Assembly (NCBI GenBank): GCA_028564925.1
Contig: CM053027.1
Span: 240,846,715-240,910,714 of the forward strand
Source: Lithobates sylvaticus
Taxonomy: Eukaryota > Chordata > Amphibia > Anura > Ranidae
DNA: 64,000 bases
Direction: 5' to 3'
Below, piece by piece: positions 23,836 through 35,859 of the stretch. How positions within the stretch are numbered: the first letter of the stretch is position 1; each line of letters begins with the position of its first letter. A model generated the notes under the pieces. It had not been told where the DNA came from. It was given only the letters and a program-made list of their open reading frames with translations, and did not search any database. A program made the position numbers and the translations under genes.

Positions 23836-25002
23836 CCACTTACCGACCGCTCACTGTATATATACGTCATTTTTTTGAAGAGGGATATCTCGGTAACGGC
23901 AGCAGCTGCTGCCACAACCGAGTTATCCCTCTTTACAGTGAGCGTTTCCGATTTAATGGTGGTCTCTGCGGGTTGTTCGCCGCGAGATCACAGTTCTCGG
24001 CGGGCGCCCCCCCTCCCGCCGCTTACCGGAGCCGTCGGCAGCGACGGAGGCGATTGGGTCCTTTCAGTGCCTGGGTATAGACGAGTGAGGCTAAGATGGC
24101 CGCCACCCGTCTCTATACCATATCAGGGCGGAAGCAACGTCAAAACGTCACTTCCGCCCATACGTCTTAAAGGCACAATTTCCAAATGTAATTCTTTTAA
24201 ATTAAATTTTTTTTTTATTATTATTTTTTTTTTTTTTGCATTTAGGTCCAAATATGAGATCTGAGGACTTTTTGACCCCAGATCTCAAATTTAAGAGGAC
24301 CTATCATGCTTTTTTCTATTACAAGGGATGTTTACATTCCTTGTAATAGGAATAAAAGTGATCCATTTTTTTTTTTTTTTAAACAGTGTAAAAAATAATA
24401 AATTTAAGTAAAATAAATAAGAAAAACAAAAAAAATTTTTTTAAAACACCCCGTGCAGACGAGCTCGCGTGCAGAAGCGAACGCATACGTGAGTAGCGCC
24501 CGCATATGAAAACGGTAGTCAAACCACACATGTGATGTATCGCCGCGATCGGTAGAGCGAGAGCAACAATTCTAGCCATAGACCTTCTCTGTAACTCAAA
24601 ATGCAACCTGTAGAATTTTTTAAATGTCGCTTATGGAGATTTTTGAGGGTAAAAGTTTGACGCCATTCCATGAGCGGCCGCAATTTTGAAGCAGGACATG
24701 TTGGGTATCAATTTACTCGGTGTAACATTATATTTCACAATACAAAAAAAATTGGGCTAATTTTACTGTTTTATTTTTTTTATTAAAAACATTGACTTTT
24801 TTCCAAAAAAAAGTGCGCTTGTAAGACCGCTGCGCAAATACGGTGTGAAAAAAAGTATTGCAATGACCGCCATTTTATTCTCTAGGGTGTTAGAAAAAAA
24901 ACAATATATAATGTTTGGGGGTTCCAAGTCATTTTCTAGCAAAAAAAAATGTTTTAAACATGTAAACACCTAAAATCCAAAACGAGGCTGGTCCTTAAGT
25001 GG
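23836..25002 (+). mobile_element. TTAA-type element between the two Penelope-like copies
   Basis: It is flanked by TTAA at 23832-23835 and 25003-25006. It starts CCACTTACCGACCGCTC and ends GGTCCTTAAGTGG, so the ends are inverted repeats (CCACTTA). Length 1,167 bp. A hairpin near the left end pairs AGAGGGATATCTCGG with CCGAGTTATCCCTCT (about 23879-23932). No transposase. Confidence 0.87.
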
Positions 25003-25006
25003 TTAA

Positions 25007-28000
25007 GGACGTAAACTTGTTTGCATAGAAATTGACATTTAAGTATCTTTTTGACAAAGACAGAAAAATAAAATTTAGAGATAAAAAAACTAATGGATCA
25101 ATGGAAGAGTTTCTCGATAAGAGATTTCAAAGCATTAAAAGATCTGACGGAACTATTAGAGGTGAATGAGAGATATGAGCTCCAACAGAAGTCTCAACCT
25201 ACAGACATAAGCATGGTTCCCACATAATTGGCCAATTCCATACAACCATGAGAAAGAAATCCGAAAAATTCCCTTCACTACAAATCAATCCCAATGTTTG
25301 GGCTTTTGTCACACAGGTCACCAAGGAAATTGAAAATATTGACATTTACCCCCACAATGTCGATAATTTATATTGCAAAAACATGCCTTAACAAGTTTAA
25401 TCTCGGATGAGGGAATTATCATCAAACCCTCTGATAAAGGGGCAATATTGTTTTTTTGCTAGACAAAGAACAGTATACAGCCATGTGTTATAGGATTCTG
25501 AACAATGGTGATTGGTACAAAAAGATCTCAGGTGAATGTGTGGAAAATTTTCATCTCAATCTCCTTCTCTTAGATGCCTTTCATCAAGGCATACTGGAGA
25601 AGGACATATATGAAGCAATTCTTGTAAAAACATCCCAGAACCCGTCCTTCTATTCCTTACCCAAAACACACAAAGATGTTATGCGTCCTCCTGGAAGGCC
25701 AATTCTATCAGGCAATGGTGCCCATACAGAGTTAACTAGTCAACTAGTTGACAAATATTTACGCCCTCATGTAGTGTCCCTTCCGTCTTAAGACACACCA
25801 GATCTTCTACAACTTCTGGAGAATATACATTATCCTTGTAGCTATTGATCTCGAGGCACTGTACAGTTGCATTCCCCATTCCTCGGGTCTTGCTATTGTA
25901 CAGGAGTTTCTCAAAGAGATTCATGGTCATTCAGCCAGTTCATTCTGGAACATATTTTGCATGTGTTTTACATTTGATGGCTCCCACTACCTCCAGGTAC
26001 AGGGGGTGGCGATGGGGACTTTGTGTGCCTCGTCCTATGCCAACCTGTACTGGGGGCTGCAAACACTTCAGATGAAAGATGCAAAATATTGGGATCATAT
26101 CCTTATGTGGAATCGATATATAGATGACGTGCTAATGTTATGGATAGGGACCTCGGATGAACTGGCTGAATTCAAGCTTGAGCTAGGGAAGAATAGTTAC
26201 AATCTGAAATTCACAATGCAATATGATAAAACCCAAATTTCATTCTTGGATACCAAAGTGATAATCTAGAAGGATGGTAATATCGGCATGACCTTATTTC
26301 GCAAGGAGACAACTGGGAATACCCTATTGCATGCCACTAGTTTTCACCCGGTTCCCCTTGTTAACAGCATCCCGTATGGCCAATATTTAAGATTACGTCA
26401 GATTTGCTCAGATGATGAACTCTTCAAGAACGAGGCTGATGGCCTACGTGATAGATTATCTAGGAGGGGCTATTACAAAACCTCCCTTAACCAATTGCCG
26501 ACTGCCGCACACAGATGTACGTCATCAGAATGGCACAGGCATGCAAATGGGCGTGCCCACGGGTCTCCAGAACTCTATGTTCACTGGCGGCCCGCGATTG
26601 CGGTGTGGAGAGGCACCTGTTCTGCCTTGTGACATGACAGAGATCCACTGCTCCCTGTCATTGGGAGCAGTGATCGTTGTCATGTCAGTGGTAGCCCCTC
26701 CCCCTACAGTTAGAACACCTCCCTAGGACACATGTAAACCCTTGATCGCCCCCTAGTGTTTAACCCCTTCCCCGCCAGTGTCATTTACACAGTATTCGGT
26801 GCATTTTTATAGCACTGATCGCTGCATAAATGACAATGGTCCCAAAATGGTGTCAGATGTGTCGGCCATAATGTCGCAGTCACGATAAAAATTGCAGATC
26901 ACCGCCATTTACTAATAAAAAATAAAAATGCCATAAATCTATCGCCATTTTGTAAACGCTATAACTTTTGTACAAACCAATCAATATACGCTTATTGCGA
27001 TTGTTTTAGATTTTTATTTTAATTTTTATTTTAATTTTTTACCAAAAAAATGTAGAATACCTATCGGCCTAAACTCAGAAAAATACATTTTGTTATTTTT
27101 TTAATATATTTTTTGGGGGGATAAAGTAAAAAATATTGCTTTTTTTTTTTTTTCAAAATTGTCACTCGTTTTTTTGTTTATAGCGCGTCAATTTTGTTTG
27201 GGTACAATGCCACATGACTGCGCAATTGTCAACTAAAGTGACCCAGTGCCGAATCGCAAAAGATGCTCTGGTCAGGAAGGGGGTAAAATCTTCTGGGGCT
27301 GAAGTGGTTAAGAAAGCTTACAAAAGGGCATTCAAACAATCCAGACAACAGGCCCTAGTTAAAAGTACCAGACAAGATGAAGTCAATATTACCAGAGTCA
27401 TAGTGACCTATACTCGACAACATCCATGTATACGAGATATTTTAAAAAAACGTTGGTATTTGCTCACCAATGACCCCATTCTTCAGAAATTTACTGGGGA
27501 CAAACCCAATATAACCTATAGAAGAGCAAAATCTTTAAAAGATAGATTAACACAAAGTCACTATGAAGCTTATATTGGCGAGGACACTGCTCAAAGAGGG
27601 AAATGTGATTCATGCAATTTCTGTCCCTGGATCTTTGAAAACCATACTATGCATCTTCCCAATGGAAAGTTACATTCAATTCCACATCATGTCAATTTCC
27701 AGACAACTGGCGTAGTATACATCATGTTCTGCGAGTGCGGGAGCTTCTATGTTGGCAAAACTAAATAATGTTTCTGACGTAGGATCAAAGACCATGTTTA
27801 CTACATTGGTAGTAATTTACTATATACACTCATAGGCCGACGTGTGAACCTCCAGAACTCTGGGAATAATATGGTCATTAAATTTGCAGCCTTGGAACAT
27901 ATTGCATCGGACCCGAGGGGAGTTATGTGGATAAAAAAATTACAAAGAGAGATGCGATGGTTCCACACTTTAAGGGCCACTATATCCCAGGGCCTCAATG

Positions 28001-28030
28001 AGGCCATAGGCTATAAACCCTTCTTATAGA
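25007..28030 (+). mobile_element. Penelope-like copy, plus strand, with nested insertion
   Basis: The order is N-terminal region (about 25150-25400), reverse transcriptase (SLPKTHKDVMRPPGRPILSG near 25654; MWNRYIDDVLMLWIG with the catalytic YIDD box near 26105-26150; KTQISFLDTKV near 26230), linker with CDSCNFCPWI near 27605, and GIY-YIG endonuclease (VVYIMFCECGSFYVGKTK, 27712-27765). It ends GLNEAIGYKPFL before 28030. GIY-YIG after the reverse transcriptase is diagnostic of Penelope-like elements. A TTAA element splits it at 26491-27307. It is broken in a handful of places but much better preserved than the copy at 9390. Confidence 0.92.
26491..27307 (+). mobile_element. TTAA-type element inside the Penelope-like copy
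   Basis: The 817-bp element begins CCAATTGCCGACTGCCGCAC and ends GGGGCTGAAGTGG, flanked by TTAA at 26487-26490 and 27308-27311. The sister Penelope copy reads straight through one TTAA at 23270-23273, so the insertion duplicated exactly four bases. Exact TTAA duplication is the hallmark of piggyBac transposition. No transposase is present. Confidence 0.93.
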
Positions 28031-29756
28031 ATTGAGGCTTTGTGGCCGCAGGGTTGTTTTTCTTTTTTATTAGTTTTTTTATTTGTCTTGATGTACACTG
28101 GTGTTCATGTTTTATTTGTTTTGTCCATTTTGTCTCTCTATGTTCCCATTTATATTATGCTTGCCTTGTTGTCTGACTATTCAATGACCTCATAGTATTA
28201 TCAGGGACTGAGTTGCCCTGGAGATCATACTGTAAGACCGGCAATGATATGTTTTTTTTTTTTTTTTAAACATTTGTAATGTCATGGAGTAACCATGATG
28301 CTCTGATACAATGTTTGAGCCAATATCGACTGTTACGCTGGTTGAAACTGCCTTGTCCATGTATAGAGGGAATTCTATTCCTCTGTGGGTCAAGTGTCTC
28401 CTTTTTCTCTCTCCTGTTTGGATGCTGGCCACTGAAATGGCGGATGTGATGCATGTACTGAGTCACAACGCCATATCGCCTCGCCTCTGTGTTTTTACTC
28501 CCAATCCAGTGCGGATCCTTCGTGACGCGCGTATCGCGTTGTGACGTCTGAGACGTTGGGGGCGTTGGTCCGTCTATGGCTGGTGAATGACACAAGTTGG
28601 ATGTGGAGGTTGTGGCTCTGGATACTGCGTCGCCCCGCCCACGTGGGGGCGGATGCCGCGTTTACCTTTTTGGCACCAAAACAAACCAATTTAAATGGGC
28701 TGAGCATATTGGAAAATGCTGAACCAGCGAGGACACCCTTGGTCATACCCATCCGTGTGGATAGTAGGTAAGCCTCACAGCGTGAAGCAGATGATGCCAC
28801 TGATCATTTGTACAGTGGGACTATTTGCAGCAGTATGCAATGGTATACTAGACGAAGAGGTCCTGTGTTGAACCTCAATGGTTCTCTAGTTTTTTTTACC
28901 TATTCCCTTTTTTTGGTCTAGATTCCCATACTCCATCTGGGAAGTAATTTGAGTGTGGCTATACCTGTCTAGCCCCCCTAAATAGGAGGAAGTGCTGGAA
29001 ACAGATATCAAAGCTGTGTGGTATTGAGCAATGTGTTTGGATGCCAGACACATGTACATATTTATAAACGCTAAACCCCTGACCTCTTATATCTAATTAT
29101 TTGATAAGCTCCAGTCAGCATATCTAGCTGAAAACTTGAGGTACATCTTGTTCTCCTTTCAGGGAGTTGATAATAGTAATCATTGTTACCCAATGCCCCC
29201 TTTTTTTTTATTTTTCCCCTCTCTTTATGGACACATGTATTACTGTATTTTATAGATATTAATGGTGATGTCCCGATATATAGTCCACTCTTCATACTCA
29301 CTGCAATCTACTAACTTTAATCTACTTGATTTCTATATTTGAGGTAAAGATATAGTTTATATACAATAAAACCTATTATGGGTAAATCAAACCAGTGGGT
29401 GCTAGTTATTAACCCCTGCTGGTTCATGTATGTATTTACTATTTTTTAGAACCGCCACAGCAGAGGTTTTCCAATCAAGTGTTAGAGCAATCACTTGCTG
29501 TTGTTCCATAGTTGATGAACAGGAACCTATACAATCTCTAATATACCCCCCTTGTGGTGTCTTCTACACCTGTATTTGTTGGCTCACCAGGCAAGCATAA
29601 ATGTGATCGGTGTCTGTCTAAAAAAATCTGTTTGGTGTTGTCTGTTATGTTCCAAAATCAATGCACATTGTTAACTATGAGTACACACTGAAATACTTAT
29701 GCTTATTTTTTCTTATTGTTTTTTTAATTGTGTACTAGCAACTTCCCAATAAATGT
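28031..29756 (+). other. Sequence downstream of the Penelope-like copy, no gene seen
   Basis: It probably includes the 3' untranslated region of the element. No protein motif is found. The 28330-28800 frames are GC-rich shadows without recognisable domains. Confidence 0.4.
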
Positions 29757-29784
29757 CCTAAAGAAGCAATTTGCGAAACGCGTC
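29757..29784 (+). ncRNA. Degenerate hammerhead-ribozyme-like motif
   Basis: CCTAAAGAAGC, a short spacer and GCGAAACGCGTC resemble the minimal hammerhead cores reported in Penelope-like elements (CTGANGA, stem II, GAAAC, GCGTC). Here the conserved CTGA reads CTAA, so cleavage is doubtful. It lies 1.7 kb downstream of the plus-strand Penelope reading, on the same strand. Confidence 0.35.
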
Positions 29785-30190
29785 AACAAGAGCGCATGGA
29801 AAAACCTATGAACTTATTGATGCAGTATTATTTATCAATATGGATTTTATCCATATTTCCATGCCTATTGTATTGGGTACTTGTTGAGCCTGTCAGTCAG
29901 TTATAGGGCTGAAACAACTAATCGACAACTAATCGATTATGAAATCGATTACTATTTTCATAATTGATCGGCCAGTAGCATAATGGGGTTAAAAAAAACT
30001 AAAATGAGCCCTTTATAGTACAAAAAGAGCAAATAATTGCTACTGTAAATATTACTTTCACAGTTCTACAGTAAAAAAAATGAACCCCTACAGTAGTGAT
30101 TATCTGCCTTTTTTTTTTTTTTTTTTTTGTACTACAAAGGGCCAATGGTCGTTTTTTTTTTTAACCCCCATTATGTTACTAAACATCTTA

Positions 30191-30429
30191 GGCCTGGTTC
30201 ACACCTATGTGTTTTTTGGTGCTTTTTGTAGAGACGCACTACAGTTCATTTACATGGTTTCCTATGGGACACTTTCACATCTGTGCTTTTTTCAACCATT
30301 GCTGTTTGGAGAGGATCAGGGACTTTTTTTTTTTTTTAAACGCAAAACTGTGCTTTTTTTGGTTCAATATACTTCAATAGAGAAGCTGCAGAAAAGCATG
30401 TAATGCGTTTTTGCAGCAATTTGTGTTTT
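30191..30429 (+). mobile_element. Harbinger-like MITE fragment inside the hAT element
   Basis: TTA followed by GGCCTGGTTCACACCTATG is a typical left terminus of this MITE group. The right end is missing, cut by the TTAA element that follows. Confidence 0.5.
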
Positions 30430-30433
30430 TTAA

Positions 30434-31419
30434 CCACCCGGACCAATTTGCAGCCAAAAGACCAGGCCCCTTTTTGTGATTCGGCACTGCGTCGCTTTAA
30501 CTGACAATTGCGCGGTTGTGCGACGTGGCTCCCAAACAACATTGGCGTCCTTTTTTTCCCACAAATAGAGCTTTCTTTTGGTGGTATTTGATCGCCCCTG
30601 CGGTTTTTATTTTTTGCGCTATAAACAAAAATAGAGTGACAATTTTTTTAAAAATTCAATATTTTTTGCTATAATAAATAGCCCCAAAAAATATATAAAA
30701 AAACATTTTTTTCCCTCAGTTTAGGCCGATACGTATTCTTCTACATATTTTTGGTAAAAAAAATTGCAATTAGCGATTTATTGATTGGTTTGCGCAAAAG
30801 TTATAGCTTTAACAAAATAGGGGATAGTTTTATAGCATTTTTATTTAATATTTTTTTTTTTTACTAGTAATGGCGGCGATCAGCGATTTTTATTGTGACT
30901 GCCACATTATGGCGGACACATCGGACATTTTTGGGACCATTGTCATTTATACAGCAATCAATGCTATTTAAATGCATTGATTCCTGTATAAATGGCAGTG
31001 AAAGAGTTAACCACTAGGGGGCGGGGAGGGGTTATGATCTGTGACGTGTGTGTTTGTTTTTCTTTTCACATTAGGGGGCGTGGCTGACGTCTGACGTCAC
31101 TGATCAGCTTTCCCGATGACGGGGAACAGCCGATTAGCGACAGGCAGTGTAGGAAGCGCGGGGGGAGGTCTGTGTAAACAAACCTGTGACCCGATCGCCG
31201 CTGGTGTCCCGCGATCGGGTCACAGGTTTGTTTACACAGACCTCCCCCCGCGCTGGTCCCGCGGCCGTGGTCACGGAGCTCCCAACCGGGTCGCGAGCGC
31301 GCCGCCAGCGGCGCGCGCGACCCCACGGCTAGGCAATTAAAGGGGACATACCTGTACGTGCTTTTGCCTAGCCGTGCCATTCTGCCGACGTATATGTGCA
31401 GGAGGCGGTCGGGAAGCGG
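30434..31419 (-). mobile_element. TTAA-type element nested in the hAT element (reverse orientation)
   Basis: TTAA at 30430-30433 and 31420-31423 flank it. Relative to most copies it is inverted: the GGTCGGGAAGCGG end is on the right. It contains the 42-bp perfect hairpin described separately. Confidence 0.87.
31156..31253. repeat. Perfect 42-bp hairpin with 14-base loop
   Basis: 31156-31197 and 31212-31253 are exact reverse complements, beginning GCGCGGGGGGAGGTCTGTG. The loop is 31198-31211. Confidence 0.95.
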
Positions 31420-31711
31420 TTAATCTGCCCAACAACTAATTGGCCAAAAAAAGTATATCTCTTCTGTCTGTTATTCTCAGAGTGGATTAAATATTTTTTT
31501 CTCCCTAACCATATAGTTGGTTATTTATATTTACCACTGCATTAGAGATATTTAAGAACAAATTACCTTTTTTTTTTTTTTTTTTAACTTTCCATATTAA
31601 CTAAATTATACACCACACTTTTTTTTAAGTTTATTAACTGATTATTTTAAACAATGATCGGCCAACTAATCGATTATGAAAATAATCGTTAGTTGCAGCC
31701 CTAATCAGTTA

Positions 31712-32020
31712 GGTGTTTTTGTCTGTTCTAGGTCATTCTAATTAGCATATTCATAAAAAAGATTTGTACTTTTTTTTTTTTTTTTTTTTTAAAGTTACTG
31801 TCTCGTGTTGTGCCCATAAAATCCGCCTTTTTTTTTTTTTGAGTTGTTTTCAACTCATTAAATCTTTTTCTTCTTTTGAATACATTTTGCAATATATTTA
31901 GGACGTTGGCACAGTTGTATGCACAATGCCATCATCGCTTTAACTCATAGTATGCCAGCAGATTTTACAAATTGGCTTGATTCCTGAAGTTTGGCTTGAA
32001 AATGCATTTAAGTATCTGAT
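31712..32020. other. AT-rich sequence with T-runs, no gene seen
   Basis: Contains a 22-base T run near 31770. Nothing else recognised. Confidence 0.5.
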
Positions 32021-32024
32021 TTAA

Positions 32025-32614
32025 CCGCTTCCCGACCGCCTAACGCAGATATACTGCGGCAGAATGGCACGGGCAGGCAAAATCACGTGCCTGTACGTGA
32101 TCCTATAAATGCCTGCCCGTGGGTCGCGCGCCGCCAGCGGCGCGCTCGCGACCCGGTCGGGAGCTCCGTGACCCCGGCCGTGGGACCAGCGGACCCGATC
32201 GCCGCTCGTGTCCCGCGATTGGGTTACGGAGCTGAAGAACGGGGAGAGGTTTGTGTAAACAAACCTCTCCCCGCGCTTCCTACACTGCCTGTCATTGATT
32301 GGCTGTTCCCGGTCATCGGGAAAGCCAATCAATGACGTCAGACGTCAGCCCCGCACCCTAGAGCAAAAAGCAAAAAATATTGCATTTTTTTTCAAAATTG
32401 TCGCTATATTTTTGTTTATAGCGCAAAAAATAAAAACCGCAGGGGCGATCAAATACCACCAAAAGAAAGCTCTATTTGTGGGGGAAAAAAGGACACCAAT
32501 TTTGTTTTGGAGCCACGTCGCACGACCGCGCAATTGTCAGTTAAAGCAAATCGGTGCCGAATCGCAAAAAGGGGCCTGGTCCTTTGGCTGCCAATTGGTC
32601 CGGGGCTGAAGTGG
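32025..32614 (+). mobile_element. TTAA-type element, compact copy
   Basis: TTAA at 32021-32024 and 32615-32618. It starts CCGCTTCCCGACCGCC and ends CGGGGCTGAAGTGG, 590 bp long. A hairpin at 32241-32272 pairs GGGGAGAGGTTTGT with ACAAACCTCTCCCC around GTAA. Confidence 0.87.
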
Positions 32615-32618
32615 TTAA

Positions 32619-33789
32619 TTATAAAGTGCCTACTTTTCTTTCTGTCCTTAACCAACAGACATTTGCAATCGGCAGATTACCATTCCCAACCATGGGTTCC
32701 CATACAACAGGAATGTTAGTTACAGAGTTGGGGCCAAAGTCAGCAGGCTTTGTTTACAGCAGATAGGTTTTGCATTCCTGTAAGTCTACGTGAATGCAAA
32801 ACCAAATTGAAGCAGGTGTAATGCGGGTCAGAAGAAGGTCAGTTGCATGTCCAAAGTACTGGTCACTAATTCCAAATCTCAGAAGCATCTCAAACTGATG
32901 CCATCAAGTCAAGCCCAAAGCCTGTCCACAGAGACCCTTGCAGTGTGTTCCCTCCCCCCCCCCCCCTTCTGCACTGCAAGGGTTAAATGGTCATTATGCC
33001 AAGGGGTTACTGTACAAGCAGCTTTACTTGCCTTACACCCCCATTCTGGCCGATTTTCAGCATATCCTCCTCCACCTGAAGCTTTAGTATGTGGGCGACA
33101 CCTCGGCATCATAACACACAATACAGGGCTATTAAGCTGATGAGGGTGGAACTTTACAGAGGAAGCTGCAGGGGACCAGTCGCAGCACTGGAGGGGACCC
33201 TGCTGGAGTCAGGATTAAGGTAAGTATTTATTACTTAATCCTTTGTCCCTAGACTAAGTCATTTAATTTTCATGAAGTTGTGCTTTAATGTCTGATACAA
33301 ACTTTCGCTGCTAAATTTGATCTGGGTATTTACACAATGGCCTCTAACAGACACCAGTGTTGGATCAGTCCCCTGGATCCAAATGCTTCTATGCTTTCTT
33401 GCGTTAATTTGTTTGTGGGTACATTTAGTCATAAAAAGAAATAGCCAGTCTTTTTTTCCAATTACTTATATTTTACCATTTGTAAAAGTAGAAAAATAAC
33501 ACAGCTCAGCCATTTTTATAAAGAACATCTTCAATGCTGATGGTAAAATGACATCTTGTTAAAAAAAAGAATGGAAAAGAAAAAACATGCCATCTTCTCT
33601 TCTGTCCTGTCCTTGCAAATTTATTTGCCTGATCTTTATATTTACTTATTTATACATACTAGTTGGATTGCCTTAAAATAACATTTTCAGAACTAAACAA
33701 ACTATACTTTTTTCATTAGCTACTCTAAACTGCATGAATGAAAACTCATGGGACTCGCATTTACCGTATTTAATATTCTATTTTTTTAG
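32619..33789 (+). other. End of the first CCP-gene intron seen here
   Basis: No gene recognised. A C-run near 32954-32966 lies in repeat-like sequence. The T-rich tract just before 33790 is the splice acceptor region. Confidence 0.45.
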
Positions 33790-33822
33790 TTGAAGACCAT
33801 CTCAGTGTTGGGGCAATTGTCG
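33790..33822 (+). CDS. Juxtamembrane mini-exon of the CCP membrane protein
   Basis: This 33-bp exon has acceptor TTTTTTTAG and donor G|GTAAGT. In phase 1 it reads, with the split first codon, VEDHLSVGAIV plus a split Gly. It therefore joins the CCP exon (ending CE plus G) to the transmembrane exon without changing frame. CD46-like genes have similar tiny exons between the last module and the membrane segment. The last residues (VGAIV) already belong to the hydrophobic stretch. A chance match is possible at this size, but the matching phases at both ends and consensus splice sites support it. Confidence 0.65.
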
Positions 33823-35859
33823 GTAAGTGCAGTATTTATATTTACATAATGTATTTTTACATCACAATTCTGACACATCTGTTCTAAAGCATGATGTATA
33901 ACTTATTCAGGGTTTAAGATTACTAAAGAAGATCCTGTGTTAATAGCAGGTCTCCTGCCTGGCACTAATTGAGTCATAAGCTAGCTATATGATGGGTGGT
34001 AAATGAGCAGACGTTGTTCAGGGTTTTCTTTTGTTCTTCTTTTTTTTTTTAACCAGACAGTTTAATACACATGCATGCTCTAATAACCTGAACCTGCATG
34101 CTGTTTATTTTTATTTGGGAAGTGAGGGGGGCATGCCTAGACTGTGCCAGCTCATTGTCCTGGAGGAAAATGGAGATTTAGTCAACATTTCTCAAAACAG
34201 TTCATCTTTCTCAAAGACCTGTAGGCTAAGAATGTTTAGCAGGGTCAAAAACTGGCTATAGACCTGAGGATCTATAACTGAATCTGTCCAATAGATATGA
34301 GCACATATTTATTTCTCTCTGTAGTTTACAAGCCAGAGCTGGCTAGTCATTATTGAACATGTCTCATTTCCTTGAATACAATGGATGGGGAGATTACCGT
34401 CTGTCCTCCAGCACCAATACCTAGCTCTATTTCTACTCAATGACAAATTGACATTGAGGCTATGTATTCTATTATTGTGACAGCAAACATATTTATCATT
34501 AGTGTTTTTCCTGCCCTTTCCTACATAGTAGAGTGAAATTCAGAAGGCAAAGGTTGTTCTTATATTTTAGGACATTTTTGTTTACTTTATGGGGTTTCCT
34601 TTCTGTTTTCCCTAGGGTTAAACTGTTGGTCTATATCTGTCAGTTCTTGCCATGTCCCGGAAACAGTTGGCTTGATAGTGGGCAGATGAAGCATTGACAG
34701 CCAGAGAATAGTTTAAACAAAAAATAGTCTATGTATTCAACAAGCCACAGTAGGTAACATTAAACTTGGAAGCTTTCATAAGTCTTTGTTCCTACAGGTA
34801 TGGTAGATACATTAATAATGTGCTTTCTCTTCGGTCACCACGGCTAAGCTTAGAGTAGAGGGATAATGGATAGTCATCTCTTAAAAGTATATACACATGG
34901 AAGTCATTTTACAACTAGTATTACAGGAAAACATTCTTAAGAGAAGATCCGATATTTTAGTAGCAGGTTTTTTTTTTTTTTTCTGTATCTATTTTTATTC
35001 AGATAGAGTGGAAGCAGTGTCACAGAGCTAGGAAGACAACTTATTTGGGTTTGTGTTGATATCCAGTGTTTTGAGAAAGCTAACAGCAAATGGGGGAAAA
35101 ATATCCATGTTACCTCCTTTCTGGCTGAGGAGGTCATGCTTCCATTGATGCCCTATATAGCATAAAAGTAGGAGAGACCATAGGATACCAGAATGTCTAT
35201 TGAAGAGGCACTATGATTCAATAAAGTCAAACCAGAGCCACTCATCCTGATGTGTGCAGTGTAGTTTTGTACCTAGACATATGTGTTTACATTTATGCGT
35301 ATCTGGGGCAAGGGTTTTAAATGTAAAAATTTCAGCAAACGTTTGCTGATTGACCATCACTCTACCCGTGGGCGCCTGCCATGGCTATCCCAGGCCCACA
35401 GGAGGAGTAGCAGAGCAGGTGGGTGAATAGTGCATTTTTGGCGGTATGTGGAAGTGATCAGGCAGCATTCCAGTCGCCCAAATCGCTTCCAGCAGAAAGC
35501 CAACAGTGTAAACCCCATACTTCACACCAGAGGAATTTACCCCTAGCTACCTAACAAAGTGGGGAAACAGATCTTAAAATGATGTTGACACTGGAAGAAA
35601 GGGGCAAAATACTATATTCTGATCAAAATACTAAGAATTGGGTTTTAAAATCTTAACCTGATGCTACAAGACACTGCATACTTTACACACTGTCCATCCC
35701 AAACATTTGTTGGAGGTTCAGTTGAGACCCTGGCAATATCTTGCATATCTTATGCCCCGCTATTCAGTCCTTATGGACTACTGTTCGCTCTGTCTCACAG
35801 CAATTTATTGATTACCCTCTTTCACTCAGCCTTTTTCTTATTGCACCACAACAATAGTC
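33823..35859 (+). other. Intron between juxtamembrane and transmembrane exons, left part
   Basis: Mostly unique AT-rich sequence with no recognised element or reading frame. Confidence 0.5.

Larger units (their letters stand above)
29904..31703. mobile_element. hAT-type non-autonomous element with nested insertions
   Basis: The ends TAGGGCTGAAACAACTAATC and TTAGTTGCAGCCCTA are inverted repeats, and the flanks GTCAGTTA (29896-29903) and ATCAGTTA (31704-31711) agree at 7 of 8 bases. An 8-bp duplication with TAGGG-type ends is typical of hAT. The arms carry the ATCGATTATGAAA sequence. Most of the interior is later insertions. Confidence 0.75.

Noticed and set aside
23799-24264. GC-rich frames in the TTAA element
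   Set aside because: They lie in a non-coding element and are not kept in sister copies.
28311-28800. Overlapping frames on both strands near 28.5 kb, considered as a host exon
   Set aside because: No domain, no in-phase splice sites, and position directly downstream of a Penelope-like element suggests untranslated sequence.
31116-31340. Frames across the 42-bp hairpin
   Set aside because: They are open on both strands because the DNA is palindromic; not coding.
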